Assembly (NCBI GenBank): GCA_041739875.1
Contig: JBGSNA010000024.1
Span: 1-64,000 of the forward strand
Source: JBBSJZ01 sp041739875
Lineage (GTDB): Bacteria > Planctomycetota > Planctomycetia > Pirellulales > Pirellulaceae
Direction of reading: 5' to 3'
DNA: 64,000 nucleotides
A program made the position numbers and the translations under genes. The notes below the pieces were generated by a model that saw only the letters and a list, made by a program, of their open reading frames with translations, had not been told where the DNA came from and ran no database searches. Shown one piece after another: positions 16,420-25,265 of this stretch (the first letter of the stretch is position 1; each line of letters starts with the position of its first letter).

Positions 16420-17445
16420 TTACGTGTAAAAGAATCGTGTCAGGTGATAGAACACTGGCGCGGCAAAACAGATATTGTCGATTTGGTCCAGCACGCCAGC
16501 GTGACCTTGCACGAGAGTGCCTGTGTCGGTGACGCCACGGTCGCGCTTGATGGCACTCATGGTCAGAGTTCCGGCGCTCGCCATCACAGTCACGACGGCG
16601 CCAAGAACGCCAGCTTCCCACGGATGAAAGGGAGTTGCCCAGTAAAGCGAAGCGGCGATTAGACCGGTGGTCACCATGGCTCCAAAGAAACCCTCCCAGG
16701 TACGCGAGGCATTGATTTTCTCCGCAATCACGTGCTGGCCCGCCAACCGACTCCATGCACGCTCGAGAACCGACGCGAGTTGTGCAATGAGAACAAGAAA
16801 GACGAGCAGACTCACCGCACTCCCATCCCAAGGCTCGCCACCGGTTCGTACGAGTTGCAAGTCCAACAGTGCCGGAGCGTAACTGAGCGAGTAAACGCAA
16901 ATCAGCAAACCGGCTTGGATCTTGGCACTCCGCTCGAGAAATCGTTTGTAATCACCAGCGATCGCAGCCCGCGCAGGTATAAACAAGCTCGCGTATACCG
17001 GAATCATGATGCTGTACAGGCCATAGAAGTCGACGTCACTTGCGCCGACAAGCCAACTCGGCGGTGTGCTACCTAGGCCGATCAGCAAGTATTGCAGCGG
17101 CGTGAACACGAAGAACACCCAAAACAACGTGCGGTGATCACCACGCCGCGTCGGGGTCATCGAGATGAATTCTCGCAAGGCCCAGAACGATACGAAGCCA
17201 AACAAGATCACGACACCCACTCGGTGCAGCAGGAACCCAAACACCAGAATCGCAGCCATCATCCACCAGACGCGAATCCGATGGTTGAAGCGACGAATCA
17301 GTGCGGACTCAATTCCAAGATTCTCGCGACGCGAGAGCACGAGACCAACCGCCGTAGCGATCCCCAGCGCCGAGAGAATCACGGCGAGAAGGATATACGT
17401 GCCTGACGTCAGCCAGTTGCTTGCTGCGAGCGGAAAGAATGGCAC
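16420..17445 (-). CDS. cdsA: Phosphatidate cytidylyltransferase (CdsA family)
   Basis: 341 residues with about eight hydrophobic segments. The CDP-diacylglycerol synthase signature is near the C-terminus (about residues 290-318): SAIKRDRGVTDTGTLVQGHA, then GVLDQIDN. It keeps the paired acidic metal ligands but has Asp where the usual signature has Lys after KRD. The enzyme makes CDP-diacylglycerol from CTP and phosphatidate at the inner membrane. The GTG start at 17445 lies five bases after the leuB stop, and a GGGG in the leuB end could serve as a weak ribosome site. The signature variation leaves room for a YnbB-like paralogue. Confidence 0.87.
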   Translation of the reverse strand: MPFFPLAASNWLTSGTYILLAVILSALGIATAVGLVLSRRENLGIESALIRRFNHRIRVWWMMAAILVFGFLLHRVGVVILFGFVSFWALREFISMTPTRRGDHRTLFWVFFVFTPLQYLLIGLGSTPPSWLVGASDVDFYGLYSIMIPVYASLFIPARAAIAGDYKRFLERSAKIQAGLLICVYSLSYAPALLDLQLVRTGGEPWDGSAVSLLVFLVLIAQLASVLERAWSRLAGQHVIAEKINASRTWEGFFGAMVTTGLIAASLYWATPFHPWEAGVLGAVVTVMASAGTLTMSAIKRDRGVTDTGTLVQGHAGVLDQIDNICFAAPVFYHLTRFFYT

Positions 17446-17450
17446 TGGCG

Positions 17451-18524
17451 TTAAGCCCCGAGTCGCTGAATGACGGCATCGGTCATCTCGATCGTGCCAA
17501 TCGACTTGGCTCCGCGAGCGATGTCCGCCGTGCGAAGCCCATCTTCGAGAACTTTTTCTACCGCAGCCTCAATCGCATCCGCTTCCGTCGCGAGCGACAG
17601 CGAGTGACGTAACATCATTGCCGCCGCAAGAATCGTCGCCAACGGATTCGCGATTCCCTTGCCAGCAATGTCGGGAGCCGAACCATGGATTGGCTCATAC
17701 AAGCCGGGACCGTCGCTACCCAGTGATGCACTCGGAAGCATACCAAGTGAACCTGGAAGCATCGACGCTTCATCGGTAAGGATGTCTCCGAACATGTTGC
17801 CGGTGACAACCACGTCAAAGTCACGCGGACGATTGATCAAATGCATCGCCATCGAGTCGACAAGCACGACATCGAACTGGACATCAGGGTACTCTTCCTT
17901 CATCACGCGCGCCGCAACTTGCCGCCACAATCGCATCGGCTCGAGCACGTTTGCCTTGTCGACACTCGTCAAATGATTGCGTCGCCCCCGTGCCGCCTGT
18001 GCCGCCAAACGTACCACGCGTTCGACTTCGAAAACGCTGTAAACCATCGATTGGAAAGCCGACTCAGTCGCTCCGCTACCCTCGCGGCCGGACGGACCAA
18101 AGTAAATACCGCCAGTCAACTCGCGAAAGAACAGAATGTCGGTGCCTTGGATGATCTCTGGCTTGAGCGGCGAAGCATCGGCAAGTTGCGAGAACATGCG
18201 GATTGGCCGCAAGTTAGCAAACAAGCCGAGTTCCTTGCGGATCTTCAGCAAACCAGCCTCCGGGCGAGTCTTGGCCGTTGGATCGTCCCATTTGGGACCG
18301 CCCACAGCACCCAGCAAAATCGCGTGGCTGGCGCGACAAGCGTCGATCGTCGCTTGGGGCAACGGGTCGCCACACGTATCGATCGCAATCCCGCCGATAA
18401 GATGCGAAGTGAAATGAAATTCGTGACCAAACTTTTTTGAGACCGCGATCAAAACGCGGTGAGTTTGCTCAACGATCTCGGGACCGATGCCATCGCCAGG
18501 CAACAGAACTAGGTTGGCTTTCAA
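17451..18524 (-). CDS. leuB: 3-Isopropylmalate dehydrogenase
   Basis: 357 residues, the family length. It oxidises and decarboxylates (2R,3S)-3-isopropylmalate with NAD+ in leucine synthesis. The N-terminal LLPGDGIGPEIVEQ, the substrate loop GAVGGPKWDD, the Arg-rich ELGLFANLRPIRMF, the metal-site Asp in VTGNMFGDILTDEASML and the NAD-binding GSAPDIAGKGIANP are all present. The start is TTG at 18524, because LLPGDG must sit at the N-terminus and no ATG fits. It is first in a leuB-cdsA-tatD-membrane protein string. No leuA, leuC or leuD is in view. Confidence 0.97.
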   Translation of the reverse strand: MKANLVLLPGDGIGPEIVEQTHRVLIAVSKKFGHEFHFTSHLIGGIAIDTCGDPLPQATIDACRASHAILLGAVGGPKWDDPTAKTRPEAGLLKIRKELGLFANLRPIRMFSQLADASPLKPEIIQGTDILFFRELTGGIYFGPSGREGSGATESAFQSMVYSVFEVERVVRLAAQAARGRRNHLTSVDKANVLEPMRLWRQVAARVMKEEYPDVQFDVVLVDSMAMHLINRPRDFDVVVTGNMFGDILTDEASMLPGSLGMLPSASLGSDGPGLYEPIHGSAPDIAGKGIANPLATILAAAMMLRHSLSLATEADAIEAAVEKVLEDGLRTADIARGAKSIGTIEMTDAVIQRLGA

Positions 18525-18637
18525 GGGAACGTGGGGGGCTAGTGTGTGAATGAAGTGATCTTGGGCGGCTCACAATCTAATCGACACGAGCGGCTTTCCC
18601 CAGGGCTGAGCCGGGAACGATACGGGGAAGCTCCAAT

Positions 18638-19711
18638 TCACGCCTGAGCCGCCTCGTTGATCCGTTGTTTCAACGGCGCGGGGTTCTTCATGCGATCGGC
18701 GACCAGGTTCGCTTCCTCCACTCGCAACTGGGCATCTTCTTTTTGACCATTCGCGGTGAGTGCTCGAATCAGCACACACAGCATTTGTGCTTCGACATAG
18801 TCTTGGCCAAGCCCGCGAATTTCTTTGTAACCCTGTTTAGCCATCGTGACCGCCGTTTCCAGCTGGCCGACTTCGAGATGGTAGTCGCACCAATAGCGGA
18901 AAAACGGGAACCCGGCTGGTCGCTCGGGATGCGGGTTCTTTGAATGCTGCTGACTCGCAGCCAATGCTCGACGCCCCAATTTCGCCAGCGCTAACGCATG
19001 CGCTCCCAGTGCTGCCAAACGATCCGTGTCCTCCTCATCACCTGCCTTGCCAAGCTTCCACATTCGCTCGACAGCGTTATGGAGTTCGTCCCAGTCCTGT
19101 TCCATATACGCCAAGTCACAATCGAACGTCACGACATGCATGAAGTAATCCGGGTCATCGAGCGACTTCGCATTGGACCACATCTCGTCGCGAGTTTGCT
19201 TTGCCAGAGCAATCTCTCCTAAAGCGATTTCCGATTCGTAGCGATTCCCTAGCGAAAGCAACCGGTCTTCTTCGTCAGCGATCGGCGAGTCGACAACGAG
19301 TTGGTCGATGAAACGAATCTCGTCGGCATAACCGGCTGGATCGACGAGCGTGTACGCGGTTGCAAGCATGTTATTCGTCGCAAGCCGGAGTGGACTCTCG
19401 GCGAACGCATCATCGCGTGTCGCAATCGCCGCCGGCCCCAGCACTTCGATGCCTTCATGAGCTCGGTGCGCCGTTCCAACAAGTTCATTGCCGAGATGAA
19501 AGTCGAAAAGAAACGAGACGGCCTCGTCATCCAGTTCACGAACCGCCTTGGCCGCTTGACGGAGTTTTTTCAGCAGCGCGGCTAGCGATTCCGACTCGAA
19601 GGCGTCTTCAACCTTGTCGGCCGCATCGACGAGAATCTGCAACTCTTCGGGGGAACGGTGCTCTTGGTACTCGACGAGGAAGTCTTCGAGCAGATCATAG
19701 ATTTGGGACAT
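18638..19711 (-). CDS. Hypothetical TPR-like helical protein
   Basis: About 357 residues from ATG 19711; an upstream in-frame extension to 19810 has no protein-like character. No signal peptide or membrane segment is present, so it is probably cytoplasmic. The sequence is acidic, Leu/Ala-rich and all-helical with pairs of helices 30-40 residues apart (for example YWCDYHLEVGQLETAVTMAK), which suggests degenerate TPR repeats. I do not recognise an orthologous family. It stands alone between leuB and a divergent glycosyltransferase. Confidence 0.8.
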   Translation of the reverse strand: MSQIYDLLEDFLVEYQEHRSPEELQILVDAADKVEDAFESESLAALLKKLRQAAKAVRELDDEAVSFLFDFHLGNELVGTAHRAHEGIEVLGPAAIATRDDAFAESPLRLATNNMLATAYTLVDPAGYADEIRFIDQLVVDSPIADEEDRLLSLGNRYESEIALGEIALAKQTRDEMWSNAKSLDDPDYFMHVVTFDCDLAYMEQDWDELHNAVERMWKLGKAGDEEDTDRLAALGAHALALAKLGRRALAASQQHSKNPHPERPAGFPFFRYWCDYHLEVGQLETAVTMAKQGYKEIRGLGQDYVEAQMLCVLIRALTANGQKEDAQLRVEEANLVADRMKNPAPLKQRINEAAQA

Positions 19712-19875
19712 GGTGTTTGGATCGTCATAACCAGAATGTTCGGAAGCGTTTGTGGAATCGTCCCAGTTTGCCAGACTTGTTTGGAGACCTCGGCAAAGAG
19801 AAGGCTGCACAATCTAGTTGTAGAGTCGATCGCCCTTCGACGCCATGATCTCACAAAATCCATTGCTCTTTGAAA

Positions 19876-21096
19876 ATGCTGCAAAACACGATTACGTCGT
19901 TGGCTGCTGATCCTGTCTTCACGACCATCACGCCCAAAACGTTCACGACGCCTGCGGCACCGACGCTCCATCGCGTGGCGACGACGCGAGTTTTGCAACT
20001 CGTCAACGGCGAGCATTTTTCTGGCGCCGAGCGAGTCCAGTCGCACTTAGGACGTTGTTTGCCCACGTACGGGGTCCAAGCCGATTTCGCGTGCGTTAAG
20101 CCTGGGCGTTTCGCCACTCTGCTTGACGAACATGGCGGTGCATGGGGCGTTTGTCACCGCACACCGATGCTCAACCGGTTCGACATTCGCACCGCGTGGC
20201 GAATTGCGAAATTGGTCAAAACCGAGAAATACGACCTGCTTCACGCTCATACGCCTCGCACAGCCATGCTTGCCGCGATCGCTTCGAGAATCATCGATGT
20301 GCCCTGGGTGTACCATGTCCACAGTCCCGCGTCGCGTGACTCAACTCGCCAATTCACGAACTACGCCAACGCCTGGATCGAAACACAATCGCTTCGTAAG
20401 TGCTCACATTTGATCACAGTCTCCGAAAGCCTTCGACAGGACTGTTTATCGAAGGGCGTCGAAGAATCTCGCGTCACAGTCGTTCACAACGGAGTCCCGG
20501 CGATCCGACCACCGCGCACGTCAACGCCTGTACCAGGAAAAACGTGGACCATCGGCATGGTTGCGTTAATGCGACCGCGCAAGGGACTCGAGTTCGTACT
20601 CGAAGCTTTGTCGCTGCTTGCAATCCAAGGTCACGACGTCCGATTGCGTTGCATTGGCCCGTTCGAAAACACCGAGTACGAGACCTTCATCAATCAACGA
20701 ATTTCGGAACTCGTCGTCGAAAATCGTGTTGAACGAGTGGGCTTTACGTCGGACGTTCCCGCGGTGCTCGCACAACTTGATGCGATGGTATTGCCCAGCA
20801 TGTTCGGTGAAGGTCTGCCGATGGTGGTGCTCGAAGCGATGGCCGCTGGGTTGCCCGTGATCGCGACGCGAGTCGAAGGCACGCCCGAGGCAATTCGCGA
20901 CGGAATCGATGGATTGCTTGCCCAACCATGTAACAGCGACAGTCTCGCAGACGCGATTCGCACGCTCATCACCGGTGGCGTCGACTGGAACACAATGGCC
21001 GAGTCAGCCTGTGAACGTCACGCCGCGCACTTCTCCGATTGGGCTATGGCGAAAAGAACCGCCGATGTCTATTGCAAACTTTTCGCTCAAAACTAG
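19876..21096 (+). CDS. GT4-family glycosyltransferase
   Basis: 406 residues from ATG 19876; a TTG six bases upstream is the only other close start. It has the GT-B fold of family 4. The acceptor-side N-terminus carries NGEHFSGAERV (about residue 45). The nucleotide-sugar side has the E-x7-E motif in GEGLPMVVLEAMAAGLPVIA (about residues 312-331), followed by EGTPEAIRDGIDGLL. The enzyme transfers a sugar from an NDP-sugar, probably onto a lipid-linked or surface polysaccharide. It is isolated, with no polysaccharide cluster around it, so the product is unknown. Confidence 0.92.
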   Translation: MLQNTITSLAADPVFTTITPKTFTTPAAPTLHRVATTRVLQLVNGEHFSGAERVQSHLGRCLPTYGVQADFACVKPGRFATLLDEHGGAWGVCHRTPMLNRFDIRTAWRIAKLVKTEKYDLLHAHTPRTAMLAAIASRIIDVPWVYHVHSPASRDSTRQFTNYANAWIETQSLRKCSHLITVSESLRQDCLSKGVEESRVTVVHNGVPAIRPPRTSTPVPGKTWTIGMVALMRPRKGLEFVLEALSLLAIQGHDVRLRCIGPFENTEYETFINQRISELVVENRVERVGFTSDVPAVLAQLDAMVLPSMFGEGLPMVVLEAMAAGLPVIATRVEGTPEAIRDGIDGLLAQPCNSDSLADAIRTLITGGVDWNTMAESACERHAAHFSDWAMAKRTADVYCKLFAQN

Positions 21097-21222
21097 CCGT
21101 TACGCTAAACTTGCGGTCGCGACGCCAGCGTCGACTATGAATCATCTAGCGTCTTGAAAACCGGACTTCACCCAAGCGACGCTTCGCCAGGCAACTCAAC
21201 GCCGAGTCAAAAGCACCGTTTA

Positions 21223-24200
21223 CTATTTCTTGGATTTCGAGTCCGAGGCTGTCCGCTGGGTCGCGTACTTCAGTTCTTGATCAATCAAGCCATCTCCGAC
21301 TTCGTCCAAAAGTATCTCAACGGCCCGATCCAATTGGCGATCGATCCCTTGAGGCATCTCGCCCGGCCCAGGCCAAATCACTTCGTCCGGTAGGCAACCG
21401 TTCATTTCCATATCGTCGCCCGTTCCAATCGTGAACCAGCCGCGAAACGGAACACGAATGGTCCCCACATCGTTGATACGCGCCGAACCCGTGCTCACAA
21501 CGCCGCCCGCTGTTTGTACACCCACCACCTTCCCACGTTTGAGTGTCTTCACTGCGTGGCTGAAAATCTCTGCGTTGCTGTAACTGTTTTGGTTGCACAG
21601 CACGATGATCGGCTTGGACCACGAGGCGAAAACCAAGCGATCATGCGGGTAGCCTGGTCCGCCGCCTCGAGGGACCGTGATCGCATGTCGCGGCTGGGTG
21701 AGCGCCGTCAATAACAGATCGGTCGTTGATCCTCCTCCATTATCGCGGACATCGATCACTAACCCCTCTCGACCGTATCCAACGTTATATAACTGGCGTT
21801 CAAATTCATAGAAGCTCGTCATGTCCATACCGCGAATGTGCAAATACCCCAATCGCCCACCGCTAGCCTTGTCGACGGTTTGCCGATTGCGTTGCAACCA
21901 TTGATCATACAACAGTGTTCGAGCGGCAGAAAAACTGATCGGACGTAGCGAAAGCTCAAGCTCCTCGGTGTCATTCGTTCCCTCCGTCAGGCGTGACACA
22001 CTTAAGACAATGTCGCGATCAAGTCGACCGTTCAATACTCGCGTAAGATCCATCGCGGGGTCCACCGGCGTGCCATCGATCGAAATGATCCGATCGCCGG
22101 CGAGAAGCTTGCAGAATTCCCTGTCGCCGGGACCACCTGGAATGACATCTCGCACCATCAATCCCGGCCCGGGATGATCTTCGACGAAGCGTACACCGAG
22201 ATGAGCGGTTGAATCATTCCAGCCTTCCACCTCCGCTCCCGAATGGGAGCCACTGGGAGTAAAACCCAAATGCGATCCATTCAATTCACCTAGCATGAGT
22301 TGAACGAGCGAAGCCATCGCGTGCGTATCCATCACTCGCGACGCCGCATCCACGTATTTGCGGCGAACGTCATCCCAATTTCGATTTGCAAAGCTTTCGT
22401 CATACCAAACTTCACGCATCGTCAACCATGCTTTTTCAAAGCCCGATTTCAGCCACTGTGACCGCGTACTGAGCTGGGCCACTTTGAACTCATAGGTTTC
22501 GAGCTTGTCACTTTTGTCGACCTTGGCTGGTACCCCGCTCCGCGAAAACAGAATGCCTCCGGCCTTGTCGGACCAAACGGGATCGGAGCCCGTCGTCGTG
22601 GTAAGCAACTTTGGATTTAGCTCGTCTGGGAACTCGACCGTGTACCAACCCCGCTTTCCATCAATCGTTCCCGCAAAGGCGAGCTTCTTGCTGTCCGGAG
22701 AGAACACCAATTCAGACTCATTGCTGTCCGCGATGGAGATTCGCCGAACCCTCTCATGAATTCGATCGAAGTCGATCTTCATCGGTTTGATTTCAGCACT
22801 CGCCTTCTTCTCGGCCAACTCCTTTTCTTCGTCGTCTTTTGCAACGTCATCGGACGCTTCATCCTCGAGCGGGTTGTCCGGCTTTTCTTCCGACTTGGCA
22901 TCTGACACAGCAGCCGGTTTTGTTGCCGCAGGACTTCCCTTGGCAGACCGTTTTTTCGTCATCAGCTCCAACGCTTCTTCGATTCGACGTTGACGCGAAG
23001 TCTCCTCATGCAGTGCCTCCTGCAAATAAACGTAATACACATCAACCTCACGATCGAAGCGCCGACCAGTGAACGCCAACAGCTTTCCATCAGGAGAAAA
23101 CTTCGGGCCGTCGTCATTATCCGGGTGTCGTGAAACGTTGACGGGATTCGCTTCCCCAGAGAGCGAGGCGATCCAGATTTCATGATTGAAGTCGTTGTCC
23201 TGCTGGGAGTACGCGATCCAGCGACTGTCGTACGAAAGGTCAAAATCGATGCCGCTGAAACCTCGCAAGAGCACGCGTCTCTCTTGCGTTTCCAACTCCA
23301 TTACCGCCAAGTCACCACGTCCCTGCTGGAACACAAGTTGTTTTCCGTCGGGTGTAAAACGCAACTTGCTCTCCACGTGTGGATCGTTGGTCACTTGCTC
23401 GACATTGAACTCAGTATTTTGCCACCAGAACCGTTCGCCATCCCTGCGTGTCGCTTTCCAAATGTCCGTTTGGCCGTCTTTCGTCGAGGTAAACCACAGT
23501 TCATTGCCATCGTTGGAGAAGACAACATTCTCCTCAAAGCCAGGCATCAAGGTGACGCGTTGGGGTTCTCGCAGTTTCGTATCCATGACCCACACATCGC
23601 CGCCGGCGAGTATCGCAATCTCCAATCCATCTGCAGAAAACGCGACTTGATCCGCCTTGGTGTACTCCCGACGCAACTCATCTCGCGGCAGTTCCGTGTC
23701 TGCATCCAGACGGAACTCGATCTTGGTGGGTAACTTGTCTTTACCAGGATGAAATACATAAAGCTCGAATAGATGCCGAAAGACGATGGTCGATCCATCA
23801 CTCGAGATGGCGGGAAAGACAATCGAATCGTCGTCAAAGCTCAGCACCTTCTTCTGTTTCCCTTCGGTCTCATCTTTGCCGGGAAAGCGGTACCGATAGA
23901 GATCAAATCCGTGGGCTGTACCCTTGGAGAAGTAAAAACCTTTGCCATTCGCCATCCACATCGGCCACATGCATTCCACGCCCTCATGCAACAATTCTTT
24001 GAAGTCACCGGACTCAAGATCCAATAACCAAACTTGAGCTGAGCGTTCGCCAGAATAGCCCTTGCGCCACCAACGTTCGCCTTCGCGAGTCAACAGAATC
24101 TGTTTACCATTTGGTGAGAGCGACGCATCTTTGGCCATCGCATCGGCGAGAATCACGTCGGCACGTCGCTCATCCAAGCTGACTTTGATCAAACGCGTCG

Positions 24201-24636
24201 CATCGCGATGAAAATGGTCGCGGACACCCGTTGCCAACAACGATTTCCCATCTGGAAACCAATCCTCCAGCGAATAGCCTTCGGTGTGATGAGTCACTTG
24301 CTTGGGCACCGAGCCCAACGAGTTCATCACAAAGATCTGTGACGCCCCGGTTCGATCACTCACGAAGGCGATTTGTGATCCATCGGGAGAAAATCGAGGC
24401 TGCTTATCGCTCGACGAATGGTGGGTCAAACGTACTAGATCGGTCCCATCAATTTTTGACTTCCAAATCTCACCCATCCAACTAAAAACGAGTTGGCTCC
24501 CATCAGGCGACAAGGCCGGGTCATCCGCCATAAGAATTGGGTCAGCCGCATGATCGACCGGGCTTGCGTGCAACCCGTTGGTGAAGACTGCCGTCAAGAA
24601 AGCAATGGCAAAAATAGAAAGACGACGAATGACCAT
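21223..24636 (-). CDS. Tricorn-like S41 protease with TolB/PD40 propeller and PDZ domain
   Basis: About 1,137 residues. The start chosen is ATG 24636, because MVIRRLSIFAIAFLTAVFTN then forms a signal peptide ending near HASPVDHA; 24729 and 24669 are in-frame alternatives. Residues about 35-640 carry repeated WD40-like PD40 units (DDPALSPDGSQLVFSW, RFSPDGSQIAFVSDR, KFSPDGKLLAFTGR). An acidic/Lys-rich linker follows, then another PD40 segment, a helical core domain with GELNGSHLGFTP, a PDZ-like domain (LLAGDRIISIDGTPV) and the S41 catalytic domain (VRDNGGGSTTDLL, then NQNSYSNAEIFSHAV). Ser-His in GSHLG and the Ser in NSYSNAE match the tricorn catalytic arrangement. Export is predicted, so it probably degrades peptides in the periplasm. 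Confidence 0.93.
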   Translation of the reverse strand: MVIRRLSIFAIAFLTAVFTNGLHASPVDHAADPILMADDPALSPDGSQLVFSWMGEIWKSKIDGTDLVRLTHHSSSDKQPRFSPDGSQIAFVSDRTGASQIFVMNSLGSVPKQVTHHTEGYSLEDWFPDGKSLLATGVRDHFHRDATRLIKVSLDERRADVILADAMAKDASLSPNGKQILLTREGERWWRKGYSGERSAQVWLLDLESGDFKELLHEGVECMWPMWMANGKGFYFSKGTAHGFDLYRYRFPGKDETEGKQKKVLSFDDDSIVFPAISSDGSTIVFRHLFELYVFHPGKDKLPTKIEFRLDADTELPRDELRREYTKADQVAFSADGLEIAILAGGDVWVMDTKLREPQRVTLMPGFEENVVFSNDGNELWFTSTKDGQTDIWKATRRDGERFWWQNTEFNVEQVTNDPHVESKLRFTPDGKQLVFQQGRGDLAVMELETQERRVLLRGFSGIDFDLSYDSRWIAYSQQDNDFNHEIWIASLSGEANPVNVSRHPDNDDGPKFSPDGKLLAFTGRRFDREVDVYYVYLQEALHEETSRQRRIEEALELMTKKRSAKGSPAATKPAAVSDAKSEEKPDNPLEDEASDDVAKDDEEKELAEKKASAEIKPMKIDFDRIHERVRRISIADSNESELVFSPDSKKLAFAGTIDGKRGWYTVEFPDELNPKLLTTTTGSDPVWSDKAGGILFSRSGVPAKVDKSDKLETYEFKVAQLSTRSQWLKSGFEKAWLTMREVWYDESFANRNWDDVRRKYVDAASRVMDTHAMASLVQLMLGELNGSHLGFTPSGSHSGAEVEGWNDSTAHLGVRFVEDHPGPGLMVRDVIPGGPGDREFCKLLAGDRIISIDGTPVDPAMDLTRVLNGRLDRDIVLSVSRLTEGTNDTEELELSLRPISFSAARTLLYDQWLQRNRQTVDKASGGRLGYLHIRGMDMTSFYEFERQLYNVGYGREGLVIDVRDNGGGSTTDLLLTALTQPRHAITVPRGGGPGYPHDRLVFASWSKPIIVLCNQNSYSNAEIFSHAVKTLKRGKVVGVQTAGGVVSTGSARINDVGTIRVPFRGWFTIGTGDDMEMNGCLPDEVIWPGPGEMPQGIDRQLDRAVEILLDEVGDGLIDQELKYATQRTASDSKSKK

Positions 24637-25265
24637 GCGTGGGCCCGATCGTGGAATTGGCGGGAACATGTGGGCGGGAACGTGACAGCAATGGCGAGCC
24701 GATGAACTATCCGTTTGCCTCTCGATCATGAACGCTCAACGAGCGATTGACAAGCATTTAGAAGCCCATTTGACCAGCTTGGTCAGCTACGATCGCTTGC
24801 ACCGAGAACCCCGCCAGTATCCTAGGTGAATGGAACTCAAACCGGCCTAATCGCCCTGTCCTAAAAGTGCTTCAACCCATTGGGATTCTCAGTCTTTGGC
24901 CACGCGTTGCGCGCGTAGGCAAAGGCGGCCGTTTTCAATTTTGCGTCATTCTAAATTGGCCAAGCAAAATCAATGCACGGTCGTTCGAGCGGCGACTGAG
25001 TTGTTCCCCAAAGTCGTTTTGGTAGGGAATATTCAGGAACGTCGAATTTCCCGGGCTCGCTGTGGTTGACGCAGTACAGAAGATTCGCATTTCGCTGTGA
25101 AGAACTCTGAGGCGGATTCGGTTACACTGGGTGAACGAAACGGCGTCGATTTACCCGATGCTGTGTCCCTTCCCAGACCCCTCTCCCGAGAGCCTTCTTG
25201 AGTCGTTGCGTTCCAATCACGCTCGCTCTGCACAGGCTCCGACTCCCTTTCAAAGCGGAATTGCG
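24637..25265. other. Divergent intergenic region
   Basis: 629 bases between two divergently transcribed genes for exported proteins, so it must hold both promoters. No credible gene is present; GTG- and ATG-initiated extensions of the flanking genes into it have no signal-like or domain content. Short inverted repeats occur (TGACCA-GCT-TGGTCA near 24770-24785), too weak to call an operator. I see no RNA gene. Confidence 0.6.
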